The position numbers and the translations under genes are program-made. Below the pieces are notes generated by a model that did not search any database, was not told the DNA's origin, and saw nothing but the letters and a program-made list of their open reading frames with translations. A stretch of DNA of 64,000 bases from JAQUYS01 sp964430665 (GTDB lineage Archaea > Nanobdellota > Nanobdellia > Woesearchaeales > SKGA01): positions 34,474-98,473 of the forward strand of contig CAYSFC010000001.1 in NCBI GenBank assembly GCA_964430665.1, in the 5' to 3' direction. How positions within the stretch are numbered: position 1 is the first letter of the stretch; each line of letters opens with the position of its first letter. Positions 8,077 through 17,189 of the stretch are shown here, one piece after another.

Positions 8077-9267
8077 TTAAACTCCGCAACCTGCATCCAC
8101 TGTGTTTCCCGTTGTTTCAGTATAACCAAAACCAGGTGATGGTGATGCAGAAGATAACTCAGTGTTACATTCTTCAGGAGCTTCTTTGAATGCAAAGCAA
8201 ACAGCCTCTAAAATACTTTTAGAATCTCTTCCTGCAGAAGGTGTTGCACCATTAATTATTAGTGTTGGAGAACCTCGAACACCATATTTTATATTATCTT
8301 CTTCATGTAATGAAAATGAAGGAAACGTTCCCATCCATGTTGATTGGTCTGCAAAATCTTCCATTATTTTGTATTCAGAATCAACTTCATCAAAACAAGA
8401 ATCTAAAACATTTTGGTCTAAAGCAAGTTCTTCAACACATCTTGGAGAATCAGAATCTTCTAAGAAGCATTCTAAATATTGTATCATCATATCTTTTGAA
8501 TATTCTTTTTCAACACAATATTGAGTTATTTGTTCTTTGATTTCTTTTTCACCATGCATTGCATAATTTACAAATTTAAGTTGGAAATCAATTTTATCTC
8601 CTAAAGTTTTTACAACTGGAATCATACCTTTTTCTATTTGAGTCCCATATGGACAATGACTCATAACAAAAACCTCTACAACAGGTTTGTCTGTTTTTTG
8701 TACACACTCCCATTGAGATTGGCACTCTGTAGCTTCACAGTCAACTTTTCCATCTCCTGTATCATCAATACCATTATCACAAATTTCAGCTTCAGGATTG
8801 AAAGAAGCACCTATTTGAAGAGAATTATATTCTCCAGCATCTAGCATAAAAGATGAAATTTCATCATAACCTGTAACACTCTCTGCAGATTTATCAAAAA
8901 GCAAAGCAGGTAATGCATTTAAATTAGATTCCACATACAAATCTTTTCCTTCATTTGAGTTGTAATCAATTTCTTCAACAACTAAATTTGGAAGAATCGA
9001 TTGTAATTGAGATATTACTTGATCTGCAAAAGAATCACAAGAATCGCAACGTTCATCATTCAACACAATCAATTTTAGTTCTTCTTCAGATATTGTTTCT
9101 TGTTCAGAAGAATTAATCACATTAGATGTTACATTGTTGAATGAAAAATTCGAAAAACCATTTGTCAAAATCGCCACTATAAGTAGTGCAGCAAAAACAA
9201 AAGTTCCTACTCTCCATAAATTGATACCTTCGTTTTTATTCTTAGGTATATCGTGTTTTTGTACCAT
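8077..9267 (-). CDS. Membrane-anchored double-thioredoxin oxidoreductase (DsbA/GILT-like)
   Basis: 396 residues. One N-terminal membrane helix (residues ~20-37) places the rest outside. A first thioredoxin-like domain carries CDSC (~74), and a second, DsbA-like domain carries SHCPYG (~205) with a cis-Pro-containing VRGSPTLIING loop. Between them, DNGIDDTGDGKVDC resembles a small calcium-binding loop. The C-terminus adds more cysteines (CNTEL... and DAGCGV at the very end). It probably makes or shuffles disulfides in secreted proteins, such as the Cys-rich lipoproteins nearby. The partner that reoxidises it is not in the window. Confidence 0.85.
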   Translation of the reverse strand: MVQKHDIPKNKNEGINLWRVGTFVFAALLIVAILTNGFSNFSFNNVTSNVINSSEQETISEEELKLIVLNDERCDSCDSFADQVISQLQSILPNLVVEEIDYNSNEGKDLYVESNLNALPALLFDKSAESVTGYDEISSFMLDAGEYNSLQIGASFNPEAEICDNGIDDTGDGKVDCEATECQSQWECVQKTDKPVVEVFVMSHCPYGTQIEKGMIPVVKTLGDKIDFQLKFVNYAMHGEKEIKEQITQYCVEKEYSKDMMIQYLECFLEDSDSPRCVEELALDQNVLDSCFDEVDSEYKIMEDFADQSTWMGTFPSFSLHEEDNIKYGVRGSPTLIINGATPSAGRDSKSILEAVCFAFKEAPEECNTELSSASPSPGFGYTETTGNTVDAGCGV

Positions 9268-9383
9268 ATTTTATAAACCCCTTATTTACTATTAATTAAT
9301 GAAAATTCTGAACAAAGGTTATTATATAAAACTTACGTTATAGATGGAAATAAGAGTAAATTTAATCATAACTTCGTAGTAAA

Positions 9384-10184
9384 TTAAATTATACTTACTT
9401 CTATTGCTGCAGCTATTATAACTAGAATAAAAGATATTGTTAGAAATATTAGAGCATCAGTTACTATATGGTGAAACTTTTTTGAAAACAATTCTTCTCT
9501 CAAAACCGCTTTAGAAACAATTCCTCCAACTATTGCAGCACCTATATATGCTAAAGCTTCAGTTACTAAATGTGGAACAAACGGCCATATTGATGTAAAA
9601 AAATAAAGAATAGGATTTATTTGTGCATTTGCAGCAGAATATTTTGCAAAAAATCCAAAAACCACACCCCAAACTGATGCATTCCAAGTTAAAAAAATTA
9701 CTGCACCAGCGCCGTAAACAAAAGATAAAATTAAAGAAGCAATAAAAACAACTAAATTATTTTTAACTATTGAAAAAAATGTTGTAGAATTAAAAGCATT
9801 ACCAACCATATTTACTGTTTTCATTTGTGAAGAAAAATAATATTGTATTCCTGCTGTTGAAGAAAATAATGCAACCAAAGCATATGCTAAAAATATTCCC
9901 AAAAATAAAAAAGTATATACCTTGAATATGTCTTTATGATCTTTAAATAATTGTTTTAAATTTAATTTTTTTTCACGTATTTCAACGTTTTCTTCCATTT
10001 GAAGAAGTTTAGCTAAAGAAGGAATCAAAAGTATTGATGTAAAAGCCATACTCATTATACCTAAACTGGCGGGAAAGATTAGTTTTGCAGATATTAGACC
10101 AACTATGGTATAGATTAAACCTAAAAAGAAAGCGTGCCCTTTACTTTCAATCCACTTAATTTTGAACATTTGTTCTAATACCAT
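9384..10184 (-). CDS. SpoIIM-like (stage II sporulation protein M family) membrane protein
   Basis: About 266 residues with five to six hydrophobic helices. The stretch NASVWGVVFG followed by PFVPHLVTEALAYIGAA matches the conserved helices of the SpoIIM/DUF95 family. In archaea these are multi-pass membrane proteins of unknown role, unrelated to sporulation. An upstream ATG at 10190 is in frame, but a TATA box centred at 10211.5 predicts transcription starting almost exactly on the ATG at 10184, which is therefore chosen. Divergent from the PUA gene with a shared TATA box. Confidence 0.8.
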   Translation of the reverse strand: MVLEQMFKIKWIESKGHAFFLGLIYTIVGLISAKLIFPASLGIMSMAFTSILLIPSLAKLLQMEENVEIREKKLNLKQLFKDHKDIFKVYTFLFLGIFLAYALVALFSSTAGIQYYFSSQMKTVNMVGNAFNSTTFFSIVKNNLVVFIASLILSFVYGAGAVIFLTWNASVWGVVFGFFAKYSAANAQINPILYFFTSIWPFVPHLVTEALAYIGAAIVGGIVSKAVLREELFSKKFHHIVTDALIFLTISFILVIIAAAIEVSII

Positions 10185-10207
10185 GACCATAAACTTAAGA
10201 AATAAAT

Positions 10208-10215
10208 ATTTAAAT
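10208..10215. promoter_or_regulatory. Palindromic TATA box shared by divergent genes
   Basis: ATTTAAAT is its own reverse complement. Its centre is 26.5 bp from the ATG of the plus-strand PUA gene and 27.5 bp from the chosen ATG of the SpoIIM-like gene, so one box could direct leaderless transcription both ways. Confidence 0.6.
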
Positions 10216-10237
10216 GTTTGTATAATATTATTTTAAT

Positions 10238-10699
10238 ATGGTAAGAAAACAATATTCAAAAAGTGAGATAAAAAAATTGTTGGAAGAGTATCCATTTGTG
10301 AAAAAATTTGTAACGAAAAAGTCACAAGTGGTTGAAGAAGATGATTTCTTGAGAATAAATGGAGAGTCTTTGTTCTTTTTTAAAGAAGAAAAATTAATTC
10401 CAACATTACATTCTTTATTAAAAGAAATTAAGTTATTACCTTATGTTGTTGTTGATAAAGGAGCTATAAAATTTGTTGCAAATGGTGCAGATATAATGCG
10501 TCCAGGAATTGTAGGCTGTGATTCTTTCGATGAAGGAGCTTTTGTAGTAATAATTGAAGAGACTTATAAAAAACCTCTGGCTGTAGGAATTGCAGATTAT
10601 AATTCTATTGAAATTTTAGAAATGAAAGAAGGTAAAGTTATTTCTACAATACACTTTATTGGAGATTCAATATGGGAAAGCTCTCAAAAATCTAAATAA
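10238..10699 (+). CDS. PUA-domain RNA-binding protein (MCTS1/DUF1947-like)
   Basis: 153 residues. The N-terminal half resembles the DUF1947/pre-PUA module (SKSEIKKLLEEYPF...), and the C-terminal half is a PUA domain with VDKGAIKFVANGADIMRPGI and a VGIADYNSIEI strand. This layout matches archaeal relatives of MCTS1/eIF2D, which bind RNA and are linked to translation re-initiation. Single gene, leaderless from the shared palindromic TATA box. Confidence 0.85.
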   Translation: MVRKQYSKSEIKKLLEEYPFVKKFVTKKSQVVEEDDFLRINGESLFFFKEEKLIPTLHSLLKEIKLLPYVVVDKGAIKFVANGADIMRPGIVGCDSFDEGAFVVIIEETYKKPLAVGIADYNSIEILEMKEGKVISTIHFIGDSIWESSQKSK

Positions 10700-10724
10700 T
10701 ATTAATATTTAAAATAAAAATAAA

Positions 10725-11450
10725 TTATTTAATTGTGTGTATTTGTTGTTTTGAGCATTTTGCTTCAAATTCTGTAGTTACACTATCGAAATATATGAAG
10801 ATGTTCGCGCCATTATCTTCTGCACCTGCTATATAAAACAAAGAATCGATTTCTATAATTATATCATCAAAAGCTTCAAATTCTTCATAGTCATCTAACA
10901 AAATAACTTTTGTTTGTTTTCTTGAATCAGAATTTGTGACACTTACCATCGTAGAGTTTTGACCAACTCTTTCTAAAGAAACATCATATTTGTTTCCAAA
11001 CGAAATAATTTCACCTTCTTGTAGAAAAAATTCTCTGGAATACAATAAATATTTAGAATAAGAAGGGTTAATTTTGTTGTTGGAATCTAAAGCAATTTGA
11101 TCACAAGGTATGTTCGCATCAAATTCCCAAATAATATTGTTATTATCTGCTCTATGAACTCCTAATATATCTGTACAAATCAAGTTTTCTTTTTTACAAG
11201 CAGCATCTCCTGACCAATGTTCCAAATCAAAAGTCATATTTTGAAGATTTCCGTGATCATATTTTATATAATTAAATATTTCTTCATAAGAATATAATGG
11301 AATTGGTTGAGGTAAAGGTTTTGTACCAACGGATTTTGTGAATTGACCAGAAAAATCATAATTATTGTTTGATGATGTAACAACTAATGTGAGACCTATT
11401 ATGAAAATAATTGAAATTAAACCTACGAGTAAAACATTATCTTTAGCCAT
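10725..11450 (-). CDS. Hypothetical membrane-anchored extracellular protein
   Basis: 241 residues with one N-terminal membrane helix (residues ~5-25) and a soluble, probably external region rich in Asn, Asp and Ser. Four cysteines could pair. No known domain is recognised. The ATG at 11450 is chosen over a GTG three codons earlier because GGTG lies 7 bases before it. Its neighbours are also envelope proteins (thioredoxin-like protein, SpoIIM-like protein, Ig-like lipoprotein), so it likely belongs to the cell surface set. Confidence 0.7.
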   Translation of the reverse strand: MAKDNVLLVGLISIIFIIGLTLVVTSSNNNYDFSGQFTKSVGTKPLPQPIPLYSYEEIFNYIKYDHGNLQNMTFDLEHWSGDAACKKENLICTDILGVHRADNNNIIWEFDANIPCDQIALDSNNKINPSYSKYLLYSREFFLQEGEIISFGNKYDVSLERVGQNSTMVSVTNSDSRKQTKVILLDDYEEFEAFDDIIIEIDSLFYIAGAEDNGANIFIYFDSVTTEFEAKCSKQQIHTIK

Positions 11451-11560
11451 ATTAAACACCTACCAAAAATTTATAAATTAATTAATATAAATCTTTCGAA
11501 AAAAATAGAGAAAAACGCTTGGAAATAATAATTTCCTGCGTTTTAATTAAAATAAAAAAA

Positions 11561-12799
11561 TTAATCTAAGTTAACAAAAACAGGAGGTCTGTTAACATTT
11601 TCAACAACTAAAGTAATAGTTTTACTTACTGTGTTAGTTCCATCAGTTGCAGTGATTGTAACTTCGTGTTCACCAGCATCATCATAAGTTGTTGTATATG
11701 TTAGGTCATTCATAAATCCACTAACTGAAATTGTGACTTCATCTCCGTTTGGATCTGTAACTTCAACTGGAAGAGTTATTTCTTCGTTTTCTTTAACATA
11801 AATTATATCGTCTATTGAAATAATAGGTGCTGAATTAAATTCATTAACTGTTAAAAAAATTGTTTTAGTTACAAAATCTTCTCCATCTGAAAAAACAACA
11901 TCAACTTCATATTCGCCTGCATCTCCTAAATCTGTTACCCAAACACCATTTTCATCTAAAGGTTCTGAGAATTCTACTTCAATTTCATCTCCATCAGGAT
12001 CTTCAGCAGTATAATCTATTTGAACTGTGTCTTTTTCTGCTACAACTAATTCTTCTGTATCAAAAGATATTACAGGTGCTCTGTTAACATTTTCAATTAT
12101 AAGAAGTATTTCTTTTTGAGAGCTTTGAACTCCGTCTGAAGCACTAACTGTTAATTTATAAGTTCCTGCATCACCATAAGTTGAATTGTATTGTAAAGAA
12201 TCTATAAATCCATGTACATTGTAATTTACTTTTTCGCCTTCAGGATCGCTGAAAGTACATACAATATCTACTAATTCTCCTTCTTTAAAACTTACACTAT
12301 CAGGACATTCAATAATTGGTACTTTATTTGTAGATTCAACAATGATTGTTACTGTTTCAGTTGTAGTTAATATACCATCTGAAGCACTAACTGTTGCCAT
12401 ATATGTTCCAGCATCACCTATTTCAGTTTTCCAACTTCCATTTTCATTTAAAGGCTCTGAATAAGTATATGTAATTAAGTCTCCATCAGGATCTTCAGCC
12501 TGTAAATTTAATTTTACTGTTTCTCCTTCTAAAACCTTTACAGTTAAAGTACTACTTTCTTCGTCAACAATAAATTCTTCTTGAGAATCGTTTAGTTCTG
12601 TATCACTCATATTTAGAATTATATCATCTTCATCACTTAGAATAATATCAAAAGAATCTAAATCTTCACTCTCATTTTCTGAGATATTATTATCTGATGT
12701 ATTGTTACAAACTCCTTCGCAACCAACAAGATCTTGAATAACTGAACAAGAAGTAATTGACAATACCAACACTAAAACAAGTAATATATTTAATTTCAT
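11561..12799 (-). CDS. Surface lipoprotein with four Ig-like/cadherin-like repeats
   Basis: 412 residues. A signal segment ends in a lipobox-like SITSC (Cys18), followed by an acidic Asn/Asp/Ser linker. Four repeats of about 85 residues then follow, each with a DP(D/N)GD turn, a (D/E)AG(T/E)YxxTV.ASDG strand and a VENVNR.P end. These are the marks of bacterial/archaeal Ig-like or cadherin-like beta-sandwich modules; the DxDGD loops may bind calcium. It likely acts as a surface adhesin or stalk. GAGG about 9 bases before the ATG supports the start. The last repeat is followed by only a few residues, so the protein may have lost further modules. Confidence 0.82.
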   Translation of the reverse strand: MKLNILLVLVLVLSITSCSVIQDLVGCEGVCNNTSDNNISENESEDLDSFDIILSDEDDIILNMSDTELNDSQEEFIVDEESSTLTVKVLEGETVKLNLQAEDPDGDLITYTYSEPLNENGSWKTEIGDAGTYMATVSASDGILTTTETVTIIVESTNKVPIIECPDSVSFKEGELVDIVCTFSDPEGEKVNYNVHGFIDSLQYNSTYGDAGTYKLTVSASDGVQSSQKEILLIIENVNRAPVISFDTEELVVAEKDTVQIDYTAEDPDGDEIEVEFSEPLDENGVWVTDLGDAGEYEVDVVFSDGEDFVTKTIFLTVNEFNSAPIISIDDIIYVKENEEITLPVEVTDPNGDEVTISVSGFMNDLTYTTTYDDAGEHEVTITATDGTNTVSKTITLVVENVNRPPVFVNLD

Positions 12800-12908
12800 C
12801 GTAAAACCTCACTTTATCTTTGTCTCTCCCCTAGAATACGAGTAATTTAAGTCATTTATAATTATTTCTATTTTATAGTGAAAACAAATAAATTCATTTA
12901 TAAATAAC

Positions 12909-13181
12909 TTAAAAAGAAGAAATTATTTTATCCATTAAAGTAGCAATTTCCATTCCTTTTTTAGTTAGAACTAGAACTTTTAATCTTCCTTTTTTTTCGA
13001 AAGTTATAAGTCCTGCTCTTTGCATATCTTGAAGAACTTTAACAACGTGAGAATAAGTACAATCCACACTTTTGGCAAGAGATGAAGCATATGTTTCTCC
13101 TTGTTTTCTTAACAAGTGAACAAGCATTAGTGATGGTTTTTCCCTAAAAAAGACGTTAAATATTTTTTTTGTTTTTATCAT
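12909..13181 (-). CDS. Winged-helix transcriptional regulator
   Basis: 90 residues forming a compact winged helix: recognition region TYSHVVKVLQDMQRAGLITF followed by the wing KKGRLKVLVLTKKG. The pattern is MarR/PadR-like, common for small archaeal DNA-binding regulators that act as dimers. No ligand domain is present. It lies upstream of, and in the same direction as, the Ig-like lipoprotein, so it may regulate that gene; this is inference from position. Confidence 0.82.
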   Translation of the reverse strand: MIKTKKIFNVFFREKPSLMLVHLLRKQGETYASSLAKSVDCTYSHVVKVLQDMQRAGLITFEKKGRLKVLVLTKKGMEIATLMDKIISSF

Positions 13182-13308
13182 TCAAATCGAACCTGTTTTT
13201 TCATGTGTTGTTTCTAAACTATATATCTGAAAAGTTCTTTCTTTTTTAAAGTTTTCTAATCACTGATAAATTATTTAGCTCAGATTTAAAAAAATTAAAT
13301 CAAATTTA

Positions 13309-13473
13309 ATTGTGTGTTCAAATACCTAAAAATGTGGCTCTACTGGGATTCACCTGAGCAAAGCGAACGGTGTGCAGGAATAGAATGACTAGCACAACTG
13401 AGCAAAGCGAACGGTGGACAAGAACTATAGTGATTGTGTGTTCAAATCCCTAAAATATGGCTCTACTGGGATT
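13309..13473 (-). repeat. tRNA-end repeat element (at tRNA-Arg GCG)
   Basis: Direct repeats of about 41 bp (13309-13350 and 13433-13473) carry the tRNA-Arg 3' end from the T-loop outward plus its 3' flank. They bracket an 82-bp element whose first ~65 bases are nearly identical to the element at tRNA-Ser. The element contains CTGAGCAAAGCGAACGGTG twice, 44 bp apart (13354-13372 and 13398-13416). The T-arm core GTTCAAATCC also appears inverted in the flank (13440-13449) relative to the tRNA. No coding capacity. Confidence 0.85.
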
Positions 13474-13531
13474 TGAACCCAGGTTACAAGCTCCGCAAGC
13501 TCGCGTCATGTCCAGACTAAACTATAGAGCC
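13458..13531 (-). tRNA. tRNA-Arg (anticodon GCG)
   Basis: A 74-base cloverleaf: acceptor GGCTCTA/TAGAGCC with A73, anticodon stem CGAGC/GCTTG with loop TTGCGGA giving GCG, T-arm CTGGG-TTCAAAT-CCCAG. No intron and no encoded CCA. Its 3' end is copied again about 120 bp downstream. Confidence 0.92.
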
Positions 13532-13582
13532 ATAAAAAATAGAAAAAGAATTAAATTTATATTTTTTTAGAAAAAAGAAAAA

Positions 13583-13966
13583 CTAGATATCTGTATTGAT
13601 ATCTCCAGTACCTCGGTAAATTTCTGCAAATCCTGGAGTTACAACAATGTAATCTTCTCCAAATCCAGCAATATCTCCACCTATAGCTTCACAAGTTTTT
13701 TTGAGTTTATTTATAGTTCTCTTAAGCTCAATTAAATCTTTTTCTTTAATTGGTCTTATATTAACTAGGGCTATAGTGTATGATTCTCTAATAATGTCCA
13801 AAATTTGTTTAACATCAGAGAAGTCCTCTATAACAAATTGTCTAACAACTACTTTTTGATCTAAATCAGAATCTACACGAGTATCTAGTTCAACATATTC
13901 GTCAACAGACTCAATCATATCATCTTCATCAAATGCTTTCTTTTTACGTGAAAAAAATCTTTTCAT
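13583..13966 (-). CDS. sepF: Cell division protein SepF
   Basis: 127 residues. The basic, aromatic start MKRFFSRKKKAF is the membrane-targeting amphipathic helix. After an acidic linker, the SepF/DUF552 domain runs from VVVRQFVIEDFSDVKQILD to the end, with GG(D)IAGFGEDYIVVTPG as its hallmark. Archaeal SepF anchors FtsZ to the membrane at the division site. The ATG at 13966 is chosen over one six codons upstream because GAGGTG lies about 12 bases before it. Transcribed alone. Confidence 0.92.
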   Translation of the reverse strand: MKRFFSRKKKAFDEDDMIESVDEYVELDTRVDSDLDQKVVVRQFVIEDFSDVKQILDIIRESYTIALVNIRPIKEKDLIELKRTINKLKKTCEAIGGDIAGFGEDYIVVTPGFAEIYRGTGDINTDI

Positions 13967-14103
13967 AACCACAACACCTCGCACCTTGTAGGAATTTTAA
14001 TAATTAAATGATATATACCTTGTTTATAAAACTTTCGTTAGATTATTGTTTAAATAGAAATTATTCCAATAGGCTTTTAAATAAAAAGAATCAATATATT
14101 TGC

Positions 14104-15606
14104 ATGAAAAGAGAAAAAGTTCTAATTGTTATTCGTGATGGATGGGGATATAGACGGAATCATATTCTTAATTCTATTTTTAAAGGTAAAACTGAGTATA
14201 CTGATGAGCTTATGAAAAAATATCCTAACACTTTAATTCAGGCAAGTCAAGAGTGGGTAGGATTACCTAAAGGATATCAAGGAAACTCTGAAGTTGGACA
14301 TATGACTATTGGTGCGGGAAGAGTATTAGATCAATCTTTAAGTAGGATAGATAAATCGATAAAAGATAAATCATTCTTTGAAAATAAATCTTTTTTAAAA
14401 GCGATAAATAATTGTAAAAAATACAATTCATCTTTACATTTAATAGGACTATTGCAAAAAGAAGGAGTGCATTCTCATCAAAAACATCTTTACGCATTGT
14501 TAGATTTGTGTAAAAAAGAAAATTTTCACGATGTTAAAATCCACATATTTACTGATGGAAGAGATTCTCCTTCCCATGCTGCCAAAAATAAAATTAAAAA
14601 ACTTTTAAGAAAAATGAGATTTGGAGAAATAGTTACAATAAGTGGAAGATATTTTGGTATGGATAGGGATAATAGATGGGATAGAACAAAACTAGCTTAT
14701 GATTTAATTATGGATGGAAAAGCCAAAACTGAATTTGAGAAACCTTTAAAATGTGTTGTTGAAGCGTATAAAAATGGTGAAACAGATGAGTTCTTAAAAC
14801 CCAAAGTTAAGAAAAATTATAAAGGTGTAAACGAGAATGATTCAATTATTTTTTTTAATTTTAGAACGGATAGACCAAGGCAACTTACACAAGCAATAAC
14901 TGAAAAGAAATTCAAAGAGTTTGAACGTAAATTTAAAAAAGTTTTTTTTGTTGGAATGGTAGATTACTATAAGGGGATTAAGGCAGAAGTTGCGTTTCCT
15001 GAACCTGAAATTAGAAACCATTTGGGCGAAGTTATTTCAAAAAATAAATTAAAACAACTTAGAATTTCTGAAACAGAAAAATATGCACACGTAACTTATT
15101 TTTTTAATGGGCAAGATGAAAAAATTGAGAAGGGGGAAGACCGAATTTTAATTAAATCTCCAGATGTTGCAACTTATGATCTAAAACCTGAAATGAGTGT
15201 TCATGAAATAAAAAATAAATTGGTTAAAGAAATTGCTAAAGATAAGTATGAATTAATTGTTGTGAATTTAGTTAATGGAGATATGGTAGGACATACGGGC
15301 ATAATTCCAGCCATACGTAAAGCAGTTCATGAAGTTGATATGGCTTTAAAAGATATTATAAAATTGGGTTTGGAAAAAAATTACCATATTTTAGTTTTTG
15401 CAGATCACGGTAATGCTGAAGATCAAAGACCAAAATGGAGAACTTCTCATACAATAAATAAAGTTCCATTCATATATGTTTCTAATACAAGTAAAAAAAT
15501 AAAATTGAGAAAAGATGCATCTCTTAAAGATGTTGCTCCAACAGCTTTAAAATTATTAAAAATAAAAAAACCTAAAGAAATGAAAGGTAAATCAATTATA
15601 ATGTGA
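14104..15606 (+). CDS. gpmI: 2,3-bisphosphoglycerate-independent phosphoglycerate mutase
   Basis: 500 residues, the size of the two-metal GpmI enzymes that interconvert 3- and 2-phosphoglycerate. Present are the metal-binding RDGWGYR, the phosphoserine motif QGNSEVGHM (Ser62), GDMVGHTG, and the C-terminal metal ligands ADHGNAED and RTSHT. The frame is open further upstream, but the TATA box TTTTAAATAAA about 25 bp before this ATG supports a leaderless start here. First gene of a five-gene plus-strand run ending at 18247. It is of the GpmI type rather than the shorter archaeal ApgM type. Confidence 0.94.
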   Translation: MKREKVLIVIRDGWGYRRNHILNSIFKGKTEYTDELMKKYPNTLIQASQEWVGLPKGYQGNSEVGHMTIGAGRVLDQSLSRIDKSIKDKSFFENKSFLKAINNCKKYNSSLHLIGLLQKEGVHSHQKHLYALLDLCKKENFHDVKIHIFTDGRDSPSHAAKNKIKKLLRKMRFGEIVTISGRYFGMDRDNRWDRTKLAYDLIMDGKAKTEFEKPLKCVVEAYKNGETDEFLKPKVKKNYKGVNENDSIIFFNFRTDRPRQLTQAITEKKFKEFERKFKKVFFVGMVDYYKGIKAEVAFPEPEIRNHLGEVISKNKLKQLRISETEKYAHVTYFFNGQDEKIEKGEDRILIKSPDVATYDLKPEMSVHEIKNKLVKEIAKDKYELIVVNLVNGDMVGHTGIIPAIRKAVHEVDMALKDIIKLGLEKNYHILVFADHGNAEDQRPKWRTSHTINKVPFIYVSNTSKKIKLRKDASLKDVAPTALKLLKIKKPKEMKGKSIIM

Positions 15607-15611
15607 TTGAA

Positions 15612-16244
15612 ATGGTAGAAAGAGAAAAAGTTGTTTTTAAGCCAAATAGTATTTTTGAATATAACAATTTGAGAAAAGAATTGTTGGGAATTATTGAAAT
15701 AATTATATATGTTTTTTTAGGTTTATTTTTGCTTTCATACTTTGTATTTTTTAAAGAATCGAATTTATTCATATTTCAGTGGATACGAGGAATACTTACA
15801 TTTATTCAAACCATAACAATTCAAAATTCAGTTACTATTTTGGAAACATTTTACACAGCTCTATTAGGAGGTCTATTTTTTATTTTTCTTCCAAACGAAT
15901 TACTTTTTATAAAATTTTTAAAGAATCACAATCCTTTAATTTTATTGATTTTTTTCATGGTTGGATTGAGTTTATCTTATTGGGCAGATTATTTTATAGG
16001 TTTAAAATTCGCAAAATTAGTTAAACATATTATTGGAGCAAAAAACTTTCATAAAACTAAAGGAATAATTAATAAATATGGTAAAACAGGAATATTTTTA
16101 TTTAATTTGTTGCCTTTTCCTTCACAGCAATTAACAGCCATATTAGGGACGTTTAAATACAATAAAGCTAGGTTCTATTCGTTATTTTTAGCAGGTCAAC
16201 TAACCAAATATGTGGTTATTATATTTGCAATTAGTTTGTTTTAG
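15612..16244 (+). CDS. VTT/DedA-like membrane protein
   Basis: About 210 residues with roughly five hydrophobic helices. The C-terminal half carries the VTT/SNARE-associated pattern: an acidic-aromatic YWADYFIG stretch, then FNLLPFPSQQLTAILGTFKYN, where DedA relatives keep a re-entrant loop. The family is linked to lipid scrambling or undecaprenyl/polyprenyl carrier recycling. A GTG start overlapping the gpmI stop is possible; the ATG at 15612, a few bases past the stop, is chosen. Tight spacing implies translational coupling to gpmI. Confidence 0.78.
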   Translation: MVEREKVVFKPNSIFEYNNLRKELLGIIEIIIYVFLGLFLLSYFVFFKESNLFIFQWIRGILTFIQTITIQNSVTILETFYTALLGGLFFIFLPNELLFIKFLKNHNPLILLIFFMVGLSLSYWADYFIGLKFAKLVKHIIGAKNFHKTKGIINKYGKTGIFLFNLLPFPSQQLTAILGTFKYNKARFYSLFLAGQLTKYVVIIFAISLF

Positions 16245-16284
16245 ATAAATACATTTAAAAAAGAAAGAGGATATACAATATAAA

Positions 16285-16752
16285 ATGAAAAAAAAGAAAA
16301 TAAAACTCGATAAAATAGTCTTGTTTAAATCTTTAAATTTGGAAAGATCCAAACGACTTAAAAATTATAAAGGAAAAAAAGTTTTGGGTGCTAAGGGAGA
16401 AAAACTTGGCATTGTGTGGGATATTGTTATAGATGATAATCATAAAATAATTGCTTTAGTTGTAATGAAGTGGTTTAAAAAATATTATTTTGATATAAAT
16501 TATATTGAATCAATGACTAATAAAAATATTATGCTTTCAATAACTCCTGTAACTACTTTGATTGGTAAACAAGTTTTTGATGTTGATGGAAGATTGTTAG
16601 GACGAGTTGTTAAAATAAACAAACCTGATTTCAAAAATAATTTTACAGAGATAATTGTTAAGAAGAATTTCATTTGGGGTAAAAAAATAATCTCAAAAAA
16701 AGAAATAAGTACTAACAAAAAGAATATAATTTTAAGTACAACTTATGCTTGA
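16285..16752 (+). CDS. PRC-barrel domain protein
   Basis: 155 residues with two PRC-barrel-like beta units: YKGKKVLGAKGEKLGIVWDIV and LIGKQVFDVDGRLLGRVVKI. PRC-barrels are small beta folds in ribosome-maturation (RimM-like) and photosynthetic proteins; in archaea stand-alone ones are tied to RNA binding or CdvA-type division proteins. The stop overlaps the start region of the next PRC-barrel gene, so the two are translationally coupled and may form a complex. Confidence 0.75.
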   Translation: MKKKKIKLDKIVLFKSLNLERSKRLKNYKGKKVLGAKGEKLGIVWDIVIDDNHKIIALVVMKWFKKYYFDINYIESMTNKNIMLSITPVTTLIGKQVFDVDGRLLGRVVKINKPDFKNNFTEIIVKKNFIWGKKIISKKEISTNKKNIILSTTYA

Positions 16753-16754
16753 AA

Positions 16755-17189
16755 ATGGAAACGATAACTTCAGACGATATACTTGGAAAAATGGCACTAG
16801 ATCCTAGTGGGGATATAGTTGGCATAATAACAGAGATCCATATAGATAAAAATAGTAAATTAATAACAGGTATAAGTGTTGATCAAGGTTTTATGAAACC
16901 TAGTTTGTTTATTGGATTAAATCACATACAAAAATTTGGTGTTGATGCTATATTTTTGAAAAAAATTCCTTTTGAGAAAATAAAAGGATTGAATATATTA
17001 AATTATAAAGGAGATTTCTTAGGTTTTGTAGATGATGTTATAATTAAAAGACACAAAATAAAAGAAATAGTTGCTAAAAAAAGTAAAATGTCTCAGGAAT
17101 TTGTAATAATACCTTCTGCACATATTAAAGAAGTAGATAATGAAATCATTTTAAAGAAAGGATTTGGAAAGAAATTATGGAAAAAATAA
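16755..17189 (+). CDS. PRC-barrel domain protein, second copy
   Basis: About 145 residues with two PRC-barrel units (ILGKMALDPSGDIVGIITEI and IKGLNILNYKGDFLGFVDDV), paralogous in layout to the gene just before it. The ATG two bases after the upstream stop is used; a TTG two codons earlier is also possible. Its 3' end overlaps the selenouridine synthase start by 13 bases. No catalytic residues; role unknown. Confidence 0.75.
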   Translation: METITSDDILGKMALDPSGDIVGIITEIHIDKNSKLITGISVDQGFMKPSLFIGLNHIQKFGVDAIFLKKIPFEKIKGLNILNYKGDFLGFVDDVIIKRHKIKEIVAKKSKMSQEFVIIPSAHIKEVDNEIILKKGFGKKLWKK

